A DNA stretch of 64,000 nucleotides from Bacilli bacterium. Lineage in GTDB: Bacteria > Bacillota_I > Bacilli_A > ML615J-28 > CAG-698. Made by a program: the position numbers and the translations under genes. Positions 18,933-27,674 of the stretch are shown in pieces (position 1 is the first letter of the stretch; every line of letters starts with the position of its first letter). Location: NCBI GenBank assembly GCA_017617065.1, contig JAFZWP010000004.1, positions 98,225 to 162,224 of the forward strand, read 5' to 3'. Below the pieces are notes generated by a model. It worked only from the letters and a program-made list of their open reading frames with translations. It was not told the origin of the DNA and searched no databases.

Positions 18933-20469
18933 TTACATTCTCAACTTTCATTAAATGTATTTCATAAGGGTCTACAGATAGTCCAATTTCATCACCAGGA
19001 TGAGCAATTTCGTAATCATGAATTACAAATTCTTGACCACCGATAATTGCACAAATCTCAAAATGAACACCTTTAAAGACAACTGAATCAACAATTCCTT
19101 TAAGTTTAGCTTTGCTTGGATCAACGCGGTCAAAATCTTCAGGTCTGATGACAACATCACATTCTTCGCCAACTTCAAAGTTCTCATCAACACATTCAAA
19201 TTTTTCACCCATAAATTCTACAATCTTTTCACCTAAATATTTACCTCTAATGATATTAGATTCACCAATAAAACTAGCTACAAATCTATTTTTAGGCTCA
19301 TTATAAATATCTTCGGGTGTACCGATTTGTTGAATAATACCACCATTCATAACTACAACTGTATCTGACATAGTTAAAGCTTCTTCTTGATCATGAGTTA
19401 CAAATATAAAAGTGATACCAAGTTTACGTTGCATCTCTTTTAATTCATATTGCATGTTTTGTCTAAGCTTTAAATCTAGAGCTGATAAACATTCATCTAA
19501 TAACAAGATTTTAGGTTTATTAACAATTGCTCTAGCAATGGCAACTCGCTGTTGTTGTCCACCACTCATTTCATCGATTTTACGGTTTTCATAACCTTCT
19601 AGTTTTACTAACTTTAAAGCATTTAAAACAGCTTCTTTAATTTGTTTTTTAGTCATCATTAAAGATTTAGCGCTCTTAATTTCTTCTGCTTTATCTTTAT
19701 GAGCTTGTTTTAATTCTTTTTCTAGTCTAGTTAACTCTGTCCAGTTAGCAACATTACGAAGCTTCTTAAGTTCTGCGTCATACTTTTTAGTAGCCTTAGC
19801 TCTACTTACGCCTTTTTCTACTTGAGCTTCGATATCTTCTTCAATTTCATTAATTCTAGCTTTAGCAGCTTTTACTTCATCATCTTTTTCCCATTCAATA
19901 TCTATTTGCTCTTCTAAAGCCGGAATAATCTTTTCATATTTTTCTTCAACTGCTTCAAGTCTTTTTTCTACTAAAGCTTCTTTTTGTTCCCAAATCTCTT
20001 CATCAATTTGTTTATTTAATTCATTAAGCTCTACTTTGATTTCAGCTTTTTGTTCTTTAGTAATCTTCTTAGCTTGCATTGCTTTAATTAGTTCTCTTCT
20101 TTTAGCTTCATGCGATTTACGAACATTACTCTTTAATTCTTCATATACTCTATTATAATTACGAAGTCCAAAAGCTACATTATCGAAAACATTTAAATGA
20201 GGAAATAGAGCATATCGTTGAAATACGGTATTAATTGGACGTTGATATGGTGGTAAGTTATTTACAATTTCTCCATTAAATATTATTTCACCACTATCAG
20301 GAGTTTCAAAACCACCAATAATTCTTAGAATAGTTGTTTTTCCGCATCCACTTGGCCCAACAAAAGTTATAAATTCATTATCATTAACATATAAATTCAA
20401 ATCCTTTACAACTACATTATCGCCAAATGCTTTATTAATATGTTTTAATTCAATAAGTTTTTTTGCCAT
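18904..20469 (-). CDS. potA: Spermidine/putrescine ABC transporter ATPase PotA with coiled-coil insertion
   Basis: 521 residues against about 360 for typical PotA. Walker [10 protein letters not shown] (38-46), Q-loop Q84, signature MSGGQ (301-305), Walker B ILLLDE (321-326), H-loop H359 and a C-terminal TOBE-like domain. The extra length is a block of about 170 Lys/Glu/Ala-rich residues (about 107-276), predicted coiled coil, inserted in the helical subdomain between Q-loop and signature. Enlarged PotA proteins are known in mycoplasmas. The D-loop region reads DECLSALD with Cys in place of the usual Pro. First transporter gene of the operon. Confidence 0.9.
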   Translation of the reverse strand: MAKKLIELKHINKAFGDNVVVKDLNLYVNDNEFITFVGPSGCGKTTILRIIGGFETPDSGEIIFNGEIVNNLPPYQRPINTVFQRYALFPHLNVFDNVAFGLRNYNRVYEELKSNVRKSHEAKRRELIKAMQAKKITKEQKAEIKVELNELNKQIDEEIWEQKEALVEKRLEAVEEKYEKIIPALEEQIDIEWEKDDEVKAAKARINEIEEDIEAQVEKGVSRAKATKKYDAELKKLRNVANWTELTRLEKELKQAHKDKAEEIKSAKSLMMTKKQIKEAVLNALKLVKLEGYENRKIDEMSGGQQQRVAIARAIVNKPKILLLDECLSALDLKLRQNMQYELKEMQRKLGITFIFVTHDQEEALTMSDTVVVMNGGIIQQIGTPEDIYNEPKNRFVASFIGESNIIRGKYLGEKIVEFMGEKFECVDENFEVGEECDVVIRPEDFDRVDPSKAKLKGIVDSVVFKGVHFEICAIIGGQEFVIHDYEIAHPGDEIGLSVDPYEIHLMKVENVSEYDPSKQE

Positions 20470-20484
20470 TTTAATAATTCCTTT

Positions 20485-21018
20485 CTAAAAATTAGGTGGA
20501 CTTGATACCCATATAATACAGGCACTCTTATTAGTCCTATTCATAATATAATGTTGTTTATCTGTCTCAAAATAAAATGTTTCACCTTGTTTTAAGTTAT
20601 ATGTTTGTTTACCTACAACAAGTACTATTTCACCATCAATTACATAACCAAATTCTTGACCATCATGGGGATAATCAACTTCCGTTTGAGAGTGTGGCTT
20701 TAAGGTGACTCTTATAGGTTCCATTTCATTCTTTTGCGCATTAGGAACTAACCATGTAATTAGATGATCATCATTATCTTTTTCAAAATAATCATCTTCA
20801 CTAAATACTATTTTTTCATCATCTTCATCACTGAAAAATTCTTTTAAATTAGTACCTAGAGCAGAAAGTATATCGATTAATGTGGCAATAGAGGGGCTAG
20901 TGAGGCCATTTTCAAGTTGGGAAATATAGCCCTTCGTTAACTCCGTTCTATCAGCTAATTCTTCTTGTGTAAGGTCACAAAGAATTCTTAAATTCTTAAT
21001 TTTCTCTCCAATTTCCAT
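20485..21018 (-). CDS. XRE-family regulator with cupin domain (PuuR-like)
   Basis: 177 residues. An N-terminal helix-turn-helix (LTQEELADRTELTKGYISQL, about 16-35) is joined to a C-terminal cupin (HDGQEFGYVIDGEIVLVVG ... ETFYFETDKQHYIMN). This architecture often heads polyamine-uptake operons and is thought to sense polyamine through the cupin. It lies 15 nt upstream of potA on the same strand, so it probably controls its own operon. Likely operator: 21052-21066. Confidence 0.88.
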   Translation of the reverse strand: MEIGEKIKNLRILCDLTQEELADRTELTKGYISQLENGLTSPSIATLIDILSALGTNLKEFFSDEDDEKIVFSEDDYFEKDNDDHLITWLVPNAQKNEMEPIRVTLKPHSQTEVDYPHDGQEFGYVIDGEIVLVVGKQTYNLKQGETFYFETDKQHYIMNRTNKSACIIWVSSPPNF

Positions 21019-21051
21019 ATTTTTACCTCAATACAAAAATCTAATTTTGCC

Positions 21052-21066
21052 TAAACTTTAAGTTTA
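21052..21066. promoter_or_regulatory. Palindromic operator candidate for the XRE-pot operon
   Basis: TAAACTT-T-AAGTTTA, just downstream of the predicted start site of the XRE-pot operon. A similar half-site TAAACTA lies about 7 nt further upstream. Position suggests autorepression (inference). Confidence 0.5.
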
Positions 21067-21085
21067 TTATTACTAAACTAAGACC

Positions 21086-21113
21086 ATTATAATACAATTA
21101 AATATTTTGTCAA
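21086..21113 (-). promoter_or_regulatory. Promoter of the XRE-pot operon
   Basis: Minus strand: TTGACA, 16-nt spacer, TATAAT. Both hexamers are perfect. Confidence 0.8.
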
Positions 21114-21288
21114 TGAATTATTTTTGTAATACGCTTACATAAATCATTGGGCTAAAATTTAGGCTACAATCTACCTTTATATGCGCAATTAATTATTCAT
21201 ATTTATACTAAAACGCCAAATTTCGCCTATTACAGAGCTTTATTTTTAAATTTGCCACTAATTATCAATTAATCTTTTTTAAAAGCGT
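21114..21288. other. Intergenic stretch between oppF end and pot promoter
   Basis: No gene. It contains words such as GGGCTAAAATTTAGGC and ACGCCAAATTTCGCC that resemble the degenerate repeats near 11217-11290. Nothing else is recognised. Confidence 0.4.
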
Positions 21289-21318
21289 GAAAAAAGGAGA
21301 TTCAATTTGAATCTCCTT
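21289..21318 (-). terminator. Terminator of the opp operon
   Basis: Stem AAGGAGATTCAA / TTGAATCTCCTT (21294-21305, 21307-21318) with a U-run on the minus strand, 11 nt past oppF. Confidence 0.8.
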
Positions 21319-21329
21319 AAAGATTTATA

Positions 21330-22727
21330 TTAATCTTTTAATTCGCTCTTAAATTTTTCAAATTCTGGAGCATTGCAATAAATGAAATGTCCTGGTTTAA
21401 TTTCTTGCATAAATGGTTTTTCTTTACTATAGTCATGATCTACATCAGGGCGATAAACAATTCTTTCACGATTCCTTTCAACGATTGGATTTGGTTTTGG
21501 AATTGCTGATAGCAATGATTTAGTATATGGATGTAAAGGATTCTTGAATAACTCACTACTTGGAGCAAGTTCTACAATCTTACCATAATACATTACCGCA
21601 ATACGATCACAGAAATATTTAACAACTGATAAGTCGTGAGCGATGAATATCATAGTTAAACCAAGTTCTTCTTTCAAATCATTTAATAAGTTAATGATTT
21701 GCGCACGAATTGATACGTCAAGCGCACTAATAGGTTCATCACAAATTAATAATTTAGGATTCATGATTAGAGCTCTAGCAATACCAATTCTTTGTCTTTG
21801 ACCACCTGAGAACTCATGAGGATAACGTGCGCAGTGTTCGGCAACTAATCCTACTTTTTCAAGCATTTCTACAACTTTTTCATGATTTTCAGCACGGTTG
21901 TTATGACCTTGAATTCTTAAACCTTCTTGAATAATATCTTCAACTGTCATTCTAGGGTCAAGAGAATCAACTGGATCTTGGAAGATCATTTGAATTTCGT
22001 TAACTAAATGACGCGGAAAATGCTTATTATCAAATTTGATTTGGCGAATCTTATCTTTTTGAACTCTAACAATATGATTAGCATTGTTAATTGCTTCATT
22101 AACATCTTTAGTATATTGTTCTTTAATACTTGCAAGTTTTTCTTCACGTGCTGGATCACTTTTAGTAACGTCTGCACAATCTTGAACATATTGTTTCTTT
22201 AATTCATCGATGCGCTTATGCATACGAATGCGAGTGAATTTGATTTCTTTCTTGTTCCATCTAGAACCAGCAGAAATTCTAAATCCATTATAATAAACTG
22301 ATCCAGATGTAATATCATATAGTTTAATAATAGATCTACCAGTAGTAGTCTTACCACAACCACTTTCACCTACTATACCGAAGCATTCACCTTTGTGAAC
22401 ATCAAATGATACATTAGATACAGCTTTTAATTTTTGACGATTAATACCAACCCCGAAGAAAAAGAATTGTTTTAGATGTCTTACTGATAATAAGATATCA
22501 CTATCAATTAATTCATGTCTTCTCTTTAGATGAGGATTAATATGATATTTAGCTTCAAGCTCTTTTTCAAGTTTTAAAATATGATCATTTGTTTCTAAAT
22601 TATCATCTAAATCTTCAAATACTTCTTCATGGTCATCAGAAATAGGAGATTCTTCTTCGTCTGCGACAATTTTACTTCTTAGTTCTTCATCTAAATTGAA
22701 GTCACCAGATTTGTTTGAATTACGCAT
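21330..22727 (-). CDS. oppF: Oligopeptide ABC transporter ATPase OppF with insertion
   Basis: 465 residues against about 320 usual. An acidic N-terminal extension (1-75) precedes Walker A GESGCGKTT (120-128). A charged insert of about 85 residues (about 152-240) lies between Walker A and Q-loop Q250. Signature FSGGQ (306-310), Walker B LLICDEP and the oligopeptide-family C-terminus (NPLHPYTKSLLSAIP) follow. It powers peptide import with OppD. The start follows the oppD TAG directly, with GAGGAGG 8 nt upstream. Confidence 0.92.
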   Translation of the reverse strand: MRNSNKSGDFNLDEELRSKIVADEEESPISDDHEEVFEDLDDNLETNDHILKLEKELEAKYHINPHLKRRHELIDSDILLSVRHLKQFFFFGVGINRQKLKAVSNVSFDVHKGECFGIVGESGCGKTTTGRSIIKLYDITSGSVYYNGFRISAGSRWNKKEIKFTRIRMHKRIDELKKQYVQDCADVTKSDPAREEKLASIKEQYTKDVNEAINNANHIVRVQKDKIRQIKFDNKHFPRHLVNEIQMIFQDPVDSLDPRMTVEDIIQEGLRIQGHNNRAENHEKVVEMLEKVGLVAEHCARYPHEFSGGQRQRIGIARALIMNPKLLICDEPISALDVSIRAQIINLLNDLKEELGLTMIFIAHDLSVVKYFCDRIAVMYYGKIVELAPSSELFKNPLHPYTKSLLSAIPKPNPIVERNRERIVYRPDVDHDYSKEKPFMQEIKPGHFIYCNAPEFEKFKSELKD

Positions 22728-24512
22728 CTATTTTACCTCCTCTTCACTTGATTTGTTGTTACGATTTGGATCAACGCCAGCTAAAGCATTCTTAATACGT
22801 TCAGATACAATCTTAGGCATTTCTACTTTTGGAGCATTTGGATGAAGTAACCAAGTTGCTGCATAATGTGTATCAGAAACTTTGAAGAAAGGAGGTTCTT
22901 TTTCAAAATCGATACGAAGTGCATACTTGTTTCTTAAAGCAAATGCATCACCTTGAGGTGGATAGATCATATTTGGTGGAGTACCAGGAATTGCATCTAG
23001 TCTTTCTTTAGAATCTACATCTGGAATACTTGATAGTAATGCCCAAGTATATGGATGTTTTGGTTCAAAGAATATTTCATCAACTAGACCATATTCTACG
23101 ATCTTACCAGCATACATTACTGCTACACGGTCAGCCATATTAGCAACTACGCCTAAGTCGTGAGTGATAAAGATACAAGAAATATTTCTTTCTTTTTGAA
23201 TCTTCTTAATTAATTCAAGAATTTGAGCTTGAATTGTAACATCAAGCGCTGTAGTAGGTTCATCACAAATTAATATTTCTGGAGCAGCAGTTAAAGCAAT
23301 TGCAATAACGATTCTTTGTCTCATACCACCTGAGAACTCAAATGGATATTGACGGAATCTTTTTTCTGGTAGAGGAATACCAACTTCTTTCATAACTTCT
23401 AAAGCACGTCTTTTAGCTTCATTTTTAGTGATACGAAGTTTGTTGATGTGTTCTTCTCTCTTTTGTGCAAATTCTTTACGTAATGCTAAAATTTCTGGTC
23501 CACGTAATGCTTCTTTATAGCGTTTATTCCAATCCTTTTCGAATTGTTTTAATTCGTCTTTCTTTTCAGTATCAAGCATCTTTTGATGTCTTTCAAGAGC
23601 CATTACTTGACCAAAAGCTTCGGCTGCTTTTGCTTCGTTAATTTTTTGAGCAATTTGTTCATGAAAAGCATTTACTTCAGCGTTCCACTTCTCATTAAAT
23701 TCTTTCTTTTCAGCATCTAAAGCATCTAATAAAGATTTATCTTCAGATACATGAGCATTAGCTAGACGTTTTTTCCATTCATCTACATATTGAGAATAAC
23801 GAGCATTTTCTTCATCTTTATACTTCTTAACTTCAACTTTTGCTTCTTTCTTTTTGGCATCTAAAGCGGCCTTTAAAGCAGGAAGTTTTTGTTTAGTATC
23901 TGCCTTTATTTTCTCAATATTATCATTCATTTTTACTTTAGCTTCACTAATTAATTTCTTAATTTCTGCCTTGCGAGCATCGCTAGTTTCAGGATTTGCT
24001 AATTCTTTTTTGAATGAATTAGTGTATAAAGTAAACTCATCTTTTTCATGCTTAATAGCGATATTTTCTTTCGCAATCGCATTTTTATAGTCTACTAATT
24101 CTTCAGCGATTAAATCAGCATACATGATTTTAAGCTTGTTTGAATTAATCAATAAAGTTTCAGTAATTTGTTTACCAATTCTAACGATAGGGTTTAAGCT
24201 TGACAAAGGATCTTGGAAGATCATTCCGACTTTCTTACCACGAATACGGTGGAATTCTTCTTCTGAAACTTCAAGTAAGTTTTCACCTTCATACATGATG
24301 CTACCGCCACCAATGATGGCATTAGCAGCAAGAATTCCCATGATCGCTTTACTTGTTACTGATTTACCAGATCCACTTTCACCAACTATACATAAAGTTT
24401 CACCTTTATATAGGTCAAAAGATATTTTACGTACAGCGTGAAGGATACCATTATCTGTAGTAAAGTCAATGACTAAATCTTTGACTTCAAGAATCTTTTT
24501 CTTTTCATCCAT
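22728..24512 (-). CDS. oppD: Oligopeptide ABC transporter ATPase OppD with large coiled-coil insertion
   Basis: 594 residues against about 350 usual. Walker A GESGSGKS (44-51), Q-loop Q100 (IFQDPLSSLNP), signature FSGGM (393-397), Walker B ILICDEP (413-419) and the family C-terminus (KHPYTWALLSSIP). Between residues about 125 and 362 lies a block of some 235 residues rich in Lys, Glu and Ala, predicted long coiled coil, inserted in the helical subdomain. The catalytic motifs are intact. Pairs with OppF. Confidence 0.92.
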   Translation of the reverse strand: MDEKKKILEVKDLVIDFTTDNGILHAVRKISFDLYKGETLCIVGESGSGKSVTSKAIMGILAANAIIGGGSIMYEGENLLEVSEEEFHRIRGKKVGMIFQDPLSSLNPIVRIGKQITETLLINSNKLKIMYADLIAEELVDYKNAIAKENIAIKHEKDEFTLYTNSFKKELANPETSDARKAEIKKLISEAKVKMNDNIEKIKADTKQKLPALKAALDAKKKEAKVEVKKYKDEENARYSQYVDEWKKRLANAHVSEDKSLLDALDAEKKEFNEKWNAEVNAFHEQIAQKINEAKAAEAFGQVMALERHQKMLDTEKKDELKQFEKDWNKRYKEALRGPEILALRKEFAQKREEHINKLRITKNEAKRRALEVMKEVGIPLPEKRFRQYPFEFSGGMRQRIVIAIALTAAPEILICDEPTTALDVTIQAQILELIKKIQKERNISCIFITHDLGVVANMADRVAVMYAGKIVEYGLVDEIFFEPKHPYTWALLSSIPDVDSKERLDAIPGTPPNMIYPPQGDAFALRNKYALRIDFEKEPPFFKVSDTHYAATWLLHPNAPKVEMPKIVSERIKNALAGVDPNRNNKSSEEEVK

Positions 24513-24514
24513 TA

Positions 24515-26446
24515 TTAGTCACTTCCTTTCAATGATGGGTTAAGGGCATCACGTAAACCATTACCGAATAAGTTAAACGAAATCATTAATAAAGAAATGA
24601 TAAATGCTGGGAATAAAATTAAATAAGAATAGCTATTAATAAAAGCTTGATTTTCCGATAGCATTGTACCAAAGCTTCTTACACCCTTTAAACCTAATCC
24701 TAAATAAGATAGAGTTGCTTCACTAAAGATTACTAGAGGAATCTTTAATACGCTTCCTGTAACGATTGTACCTAAAGCATTAGGTAAAATATGTCTAAAT
24801 ATTAATCTTAAATCTGAAGAACCTAATGTTCTACTAGATAAGATATATTCACGGCCTTTGAAACGATAGAATTGTGTACGCGTAGTCCCAGCTGTACCCA
24901 TCCATCCAGTAATACAACTTGCAATAGCAAATGTAACGATTGAGTTACCCCACTTGATAATGATTAATGTCATCATTACAATCCAAGGCATGCCGCCTAA
25001 GATTTCGCAGAATCTTTCCATTGCTAAGTCAACATTACCACCAAAGTAACCAGAAATTGCACCCCAACATAAACCGAATGCTAAGCAAACAGCACTAATG
25101 ATGATTGCTACACCTAAAGATGTACGTAAAGATGAACAAGCTCTTGTGAATAGATCAAATCCGCTGGCATCAGTTCCCATAAAGAATTTAGGCATTCTCT
25201 TAAATCCTAAAACTTTATAGATCTGAACATCGCACGCTAAGTTAATGATTGTACGTTCATTAATTTGAGCTTCTTTTTGTTCATTTACTTCATCAATAGG
25301 ACATTTATCAGATAATTTCTTAAATGATTCAGGTCCTACTGCATAATCATATTCACACCAACCATTAGCAATATACTCATCCATAATTGTTTTACCAATT
25401 TCATAATCGTGAGCATATCCTAGTTGATCTTCATAATGATCATATAAGAAAGTATAATAAGAAACATGAGTCTTAATTACACGTGTAGTACCTGTAGAAT
25501 GCCAATAACCAGCAGCTTTAGTTGGAAGTAATTTTGTAGCATTAGCATCAGTGATACTAATATCTTCAAGTTGATTGATTAATGCTTCGTTTTCTTCTAC
25601 TTCTGGATCTAAAGTTGTAGAATAAACAAAACTATCAATATATAAAGCTGGATATGGAGCAACACCAGTTGTTTTGATATCAAATCGAATAAAACCATTA
25701 ACATAATTAATGTTATTATCAATTAGATATTGGCTGATATCAAAATCAAAATCAGATAAGTCGCTAGTCCAATCACGTAGTACTACATAATTATCTGTTT
25801 CAGTTCCTTTTTGGAATACAATACGATATTCAGGTGCAGTATTAATATTAGTTTCATATTCATCTAATTGAACGAACTTAACACTTACACTCACACCATT
25901 TTCTTTTGTAAAGTGGATTGCGTTTGCGTGTTTCAAATAGTCATACGCATAATCGCCTTCAGTCTTTTTAGCCTTATTACCTTCAAAAATGTATATACCG
26001 CCATATGCATATTCACTGAAGTCGCTTAAATATACATCTCTTACTTCATATACCTTAACAACTGCATTTTTCTTAAATCCAGCTGGTGCTTCTGCTACAG
26101 GGTCATAAATAATATTTTTATATTTACGAGTTCCATCCCAGAATCCACTACCCGCTTTAAATATACGTGGTGTTAAGAATTGTTGAGTCAAGTGTGGTGT
26201 TTTCAAATCATGTGGGCTAATAACAGGCACAGTGAATGCAAAAATCAATAGAAAGCCAATGATGATTGCAGCAACAACACTTGATTTATTCTTACAGAAT
26301 CGTTTGAACGCATCTTTAAAATATGTAGTTGTCTTAGTTTCAAATTTTACATCATGAAGGACTTTATTCTCTTGGCAAAGTTCGAAAGCATTGCTTTCTA
26401 CAACTTCTTCTTTGCCATCTACGTTAATAATCTTAATTTCTTCCAT
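24515..26446 (-). CDS. oppC: Oligopeptide ABC transporter permease OppC with large extracytoplasmic insertion
   Basis: 643 residues against about 300 usual. Helix 1 spans about 56-77. The canonical permease resumes at FFMGTDASGFDLFTRACSSL (421-440), with the EAA loop at YILSSRTLGSSDLRLIFRHI (534-553). Between them lies a region of about 340 residues where 25-40 are normal. It is rich in Tyr, Asp and Thr and has beta-sandwich-like strands (FIRFDIKTTG, ALYIDSFVYS). By topology it faces outside, next to the OppA docking side. The start overlaps the oppB stop by 1 nt. Confidence 0.9.
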   Translation of the reverse strand: MEEIKIINVDGKEEVVESNAFELCQENKVLHDVKFETKTTTYFKDAFKRFCKNKSSVVAAIIIGFLLIFAFTVPVISPHDLKTPHLTQQFLTPRIFKAGSGFWDGTRKYKNIIYDPVAEAPAGFKKNAVVKVYEVRDVYLSDFSEYAYGGIYIFEGNKAKKTEGDYAYDYLKHANAIHFTKENGVSVSVKFVQLDEYETNINTAPEYRIVFQKGTETDNYVVLRDWTSDLSDFDFDISQYLIDNNINYVNGFIRFDIKTTGVAPYPALYIDSFVYSTTLDPEVEENEALINQLEDISITDANATKLLPTKAAGYWHSTGTTRVIKTHVSYYTFLYDHYEDQLGYAHDYEIGKTIMDEYIANGWCEYDYAVGPESFKKLSDKCPIDEVNEQKEAQINERTIINLACDVQIYKVLGFKRMPKFFMGTDASGFDLFTRACSSLRTSLGVAIIISAVCLAFGLCWGAISGYFGGNVDLAMERFCEILGGMPWIVMMTLIIIKWGNSIVTFAIASCITGWMGTAGTTRTQFYRFKGREYILSSRTLGSSDLRLIFRHILPNALGTIVTGSVLKIPLVIFSEATLSYLGLGLKGVRSFGTMLSENQAFINSYSYLILFPAFIISLLMISFNLFGNGLRDALNPSLKGSD

Positions 26447-27489
26447 TATTTTCTAGCCCCCATTCTAATTCTAGGGTCGATAAATCCATATGAAATGTCT
26501 AGAAATACGCCAGAAACAAGTCCAATTAGTGTATATAAAGCCATATCTACAAATAATACATTGTAGTCTTGACTACTAATAGCTGTAACATATAGTTTAC
26601 CAGTTCCTGGTATACCATATAATTGTTCAAGAATCATTGATCCACCAAGTAATCCAATTACTTCTGATAAAATTGATGGTAAAATTGGAACCATGGCATT
26701 TCTTAATGCATGGCGAATAATTGCTTGATTCTTAGTTAAACCTTTTGTTCTAGCAAGTAATAAATAATCACTAGACATTACTTCACATAGTTCCGCCCTT
26801 GTATATCGAGCATAGCCACATATTGAGCCAAACGATAAGCAAATTACTGGTAAAATATAGCCTTTGACACGCTCAGCGGCGGTTGCGGTCAGGTTAGATG
26901 GCCACTGAGTAGGTAGCCAACCAGTCTTATAGCATAATAACAACATTAAAACTGTGATCATAACAAAACCAGGAACGGAAATGAATACCATAATTACTGT
27001 TGATATGATATGATCGGTTAATTTGTTTTTCTTAAGAGCTGCCCAAATACCTAATAATAATCCTAGTGGTACCGAAAATACAACAGACCATAAATTGATT
27101 TTGATCGTAGTAGGTAACTTAGACATAATAATAGCTCCTGCAGAGTTACCTGGATTAATGAATGTAGATACACCCCAATCCCACTTTGTTACGATATTTT
27201 TAATCCATAAGCCATATTGTTTATATGTTCTTGTCTCATAAATATATACAGTTCCACTCATCTTTAATTCAAGCTTATCAACGTACCATTTAGATTCATC
27301 AGTAAGTTCAAGAGGTGATTCATAAATATATCCTAAAGCCACTTCTTTTTGATAATAGCTATATCGAGCCTCATAATTACCAAGAGGTTTTTGATATGGT
27401 AATAAATGGATTAAAAAGTATGATAAAGAAACGATAATAACAGATGTTATAAATGCAAGACCTATTCTTTTCAATACATATTTCCACAT
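26446..27489 (-). CDS. oppB: Oligopeptide ABC transporter permease OppB
   Basis: 347 residues. Six-helix permease with N-terminal KYVLKRIGLAF and the EAA loop DYLLLARTKGLTKNQAIIRH. The loop after helix 1 is about 90 residues, moderately long. The ATG at 27489 is used because AAAGGAG lies 8 nt upstream; the longer frame starts in that site. First gene after the oppA terminator, followed by oppC, oppD and oppF without gaps. Confidence 0.92.
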   Translation of the reverse strand: MWKYVLKRIGLAFITSVIIVSLSYFLIHLLPYQKPLGNYEARYSYYQKEVALGYIYESPLELTDESKWYVDKLELKMSGTVYIYETRTYKQYGLWIKNIVTKWDWGVSTFINPGNSAGAIIMSKLPTTIKINLWSVVFSVPLGLLLGIWAALKKNKLTDHIISTVIMVFISVPGFVMITVLMLLLCYKTGWLPTQWPSNLTATAAERVKGYILPVICLSFGSICGYARYTRAELCEVMSSDYLLLARTKGLTKNQAIIRHALRNAMVPILPSILSEVIGLLGGSMILEQLYGIPGTGKLYVTAISSQDYNVLFVDMALYTLIGLVSGVFLDISYGFIDPRIRMGARK

Positions 27490-27509
27490 AGTTATATCTC
27501 CTTTCAATT

Positions 27510-27579
27510 ATTTTCTTTTACAGAAATATTAAATACATTATACTTATTTTCATTTGATTACATTTCTGTAAAAGAAAAT
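27510..27579. promoter_or_regulatory. 18-bp perfect inverted repeat with -10 box in its loop, upstream of oppB
   Basis: Arms 27510-27527 and 27562-27579 are exact reverse complements (ATTTCTGTAAAAGAAAAT type) with a 34-nt loop. On the minus strand the loop holds TATAAT (27542-27537) without a good -35 box. It could be an operator around a weak oppBCDF promoter or an RNA structure controlling read-through from oppA. Confidence 0.6.
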
Positions 27580-27613
27580 TATTTGTATAAGTATATAGTA
27601 AACTATAGTAAAC

Positions 27614-27649
27614 AAAAAATAGGGCGAGCCATTTCTGGCTGGCCCTATT
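27614..27649 (-). terminator. Terminator after oppA
   Basis: Strong stem AATAGGGC-x-AGCCA / TGGCT-x-GCCCTATT with a 4-nt loop and a U-run on the minus strand. It separates oppA from oppBCDF, so the binding protein can be made in excess. Confidence 0.85.
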
Positions 27650-27674
27650 ATAATTTTACTCTATGAATAAATTA

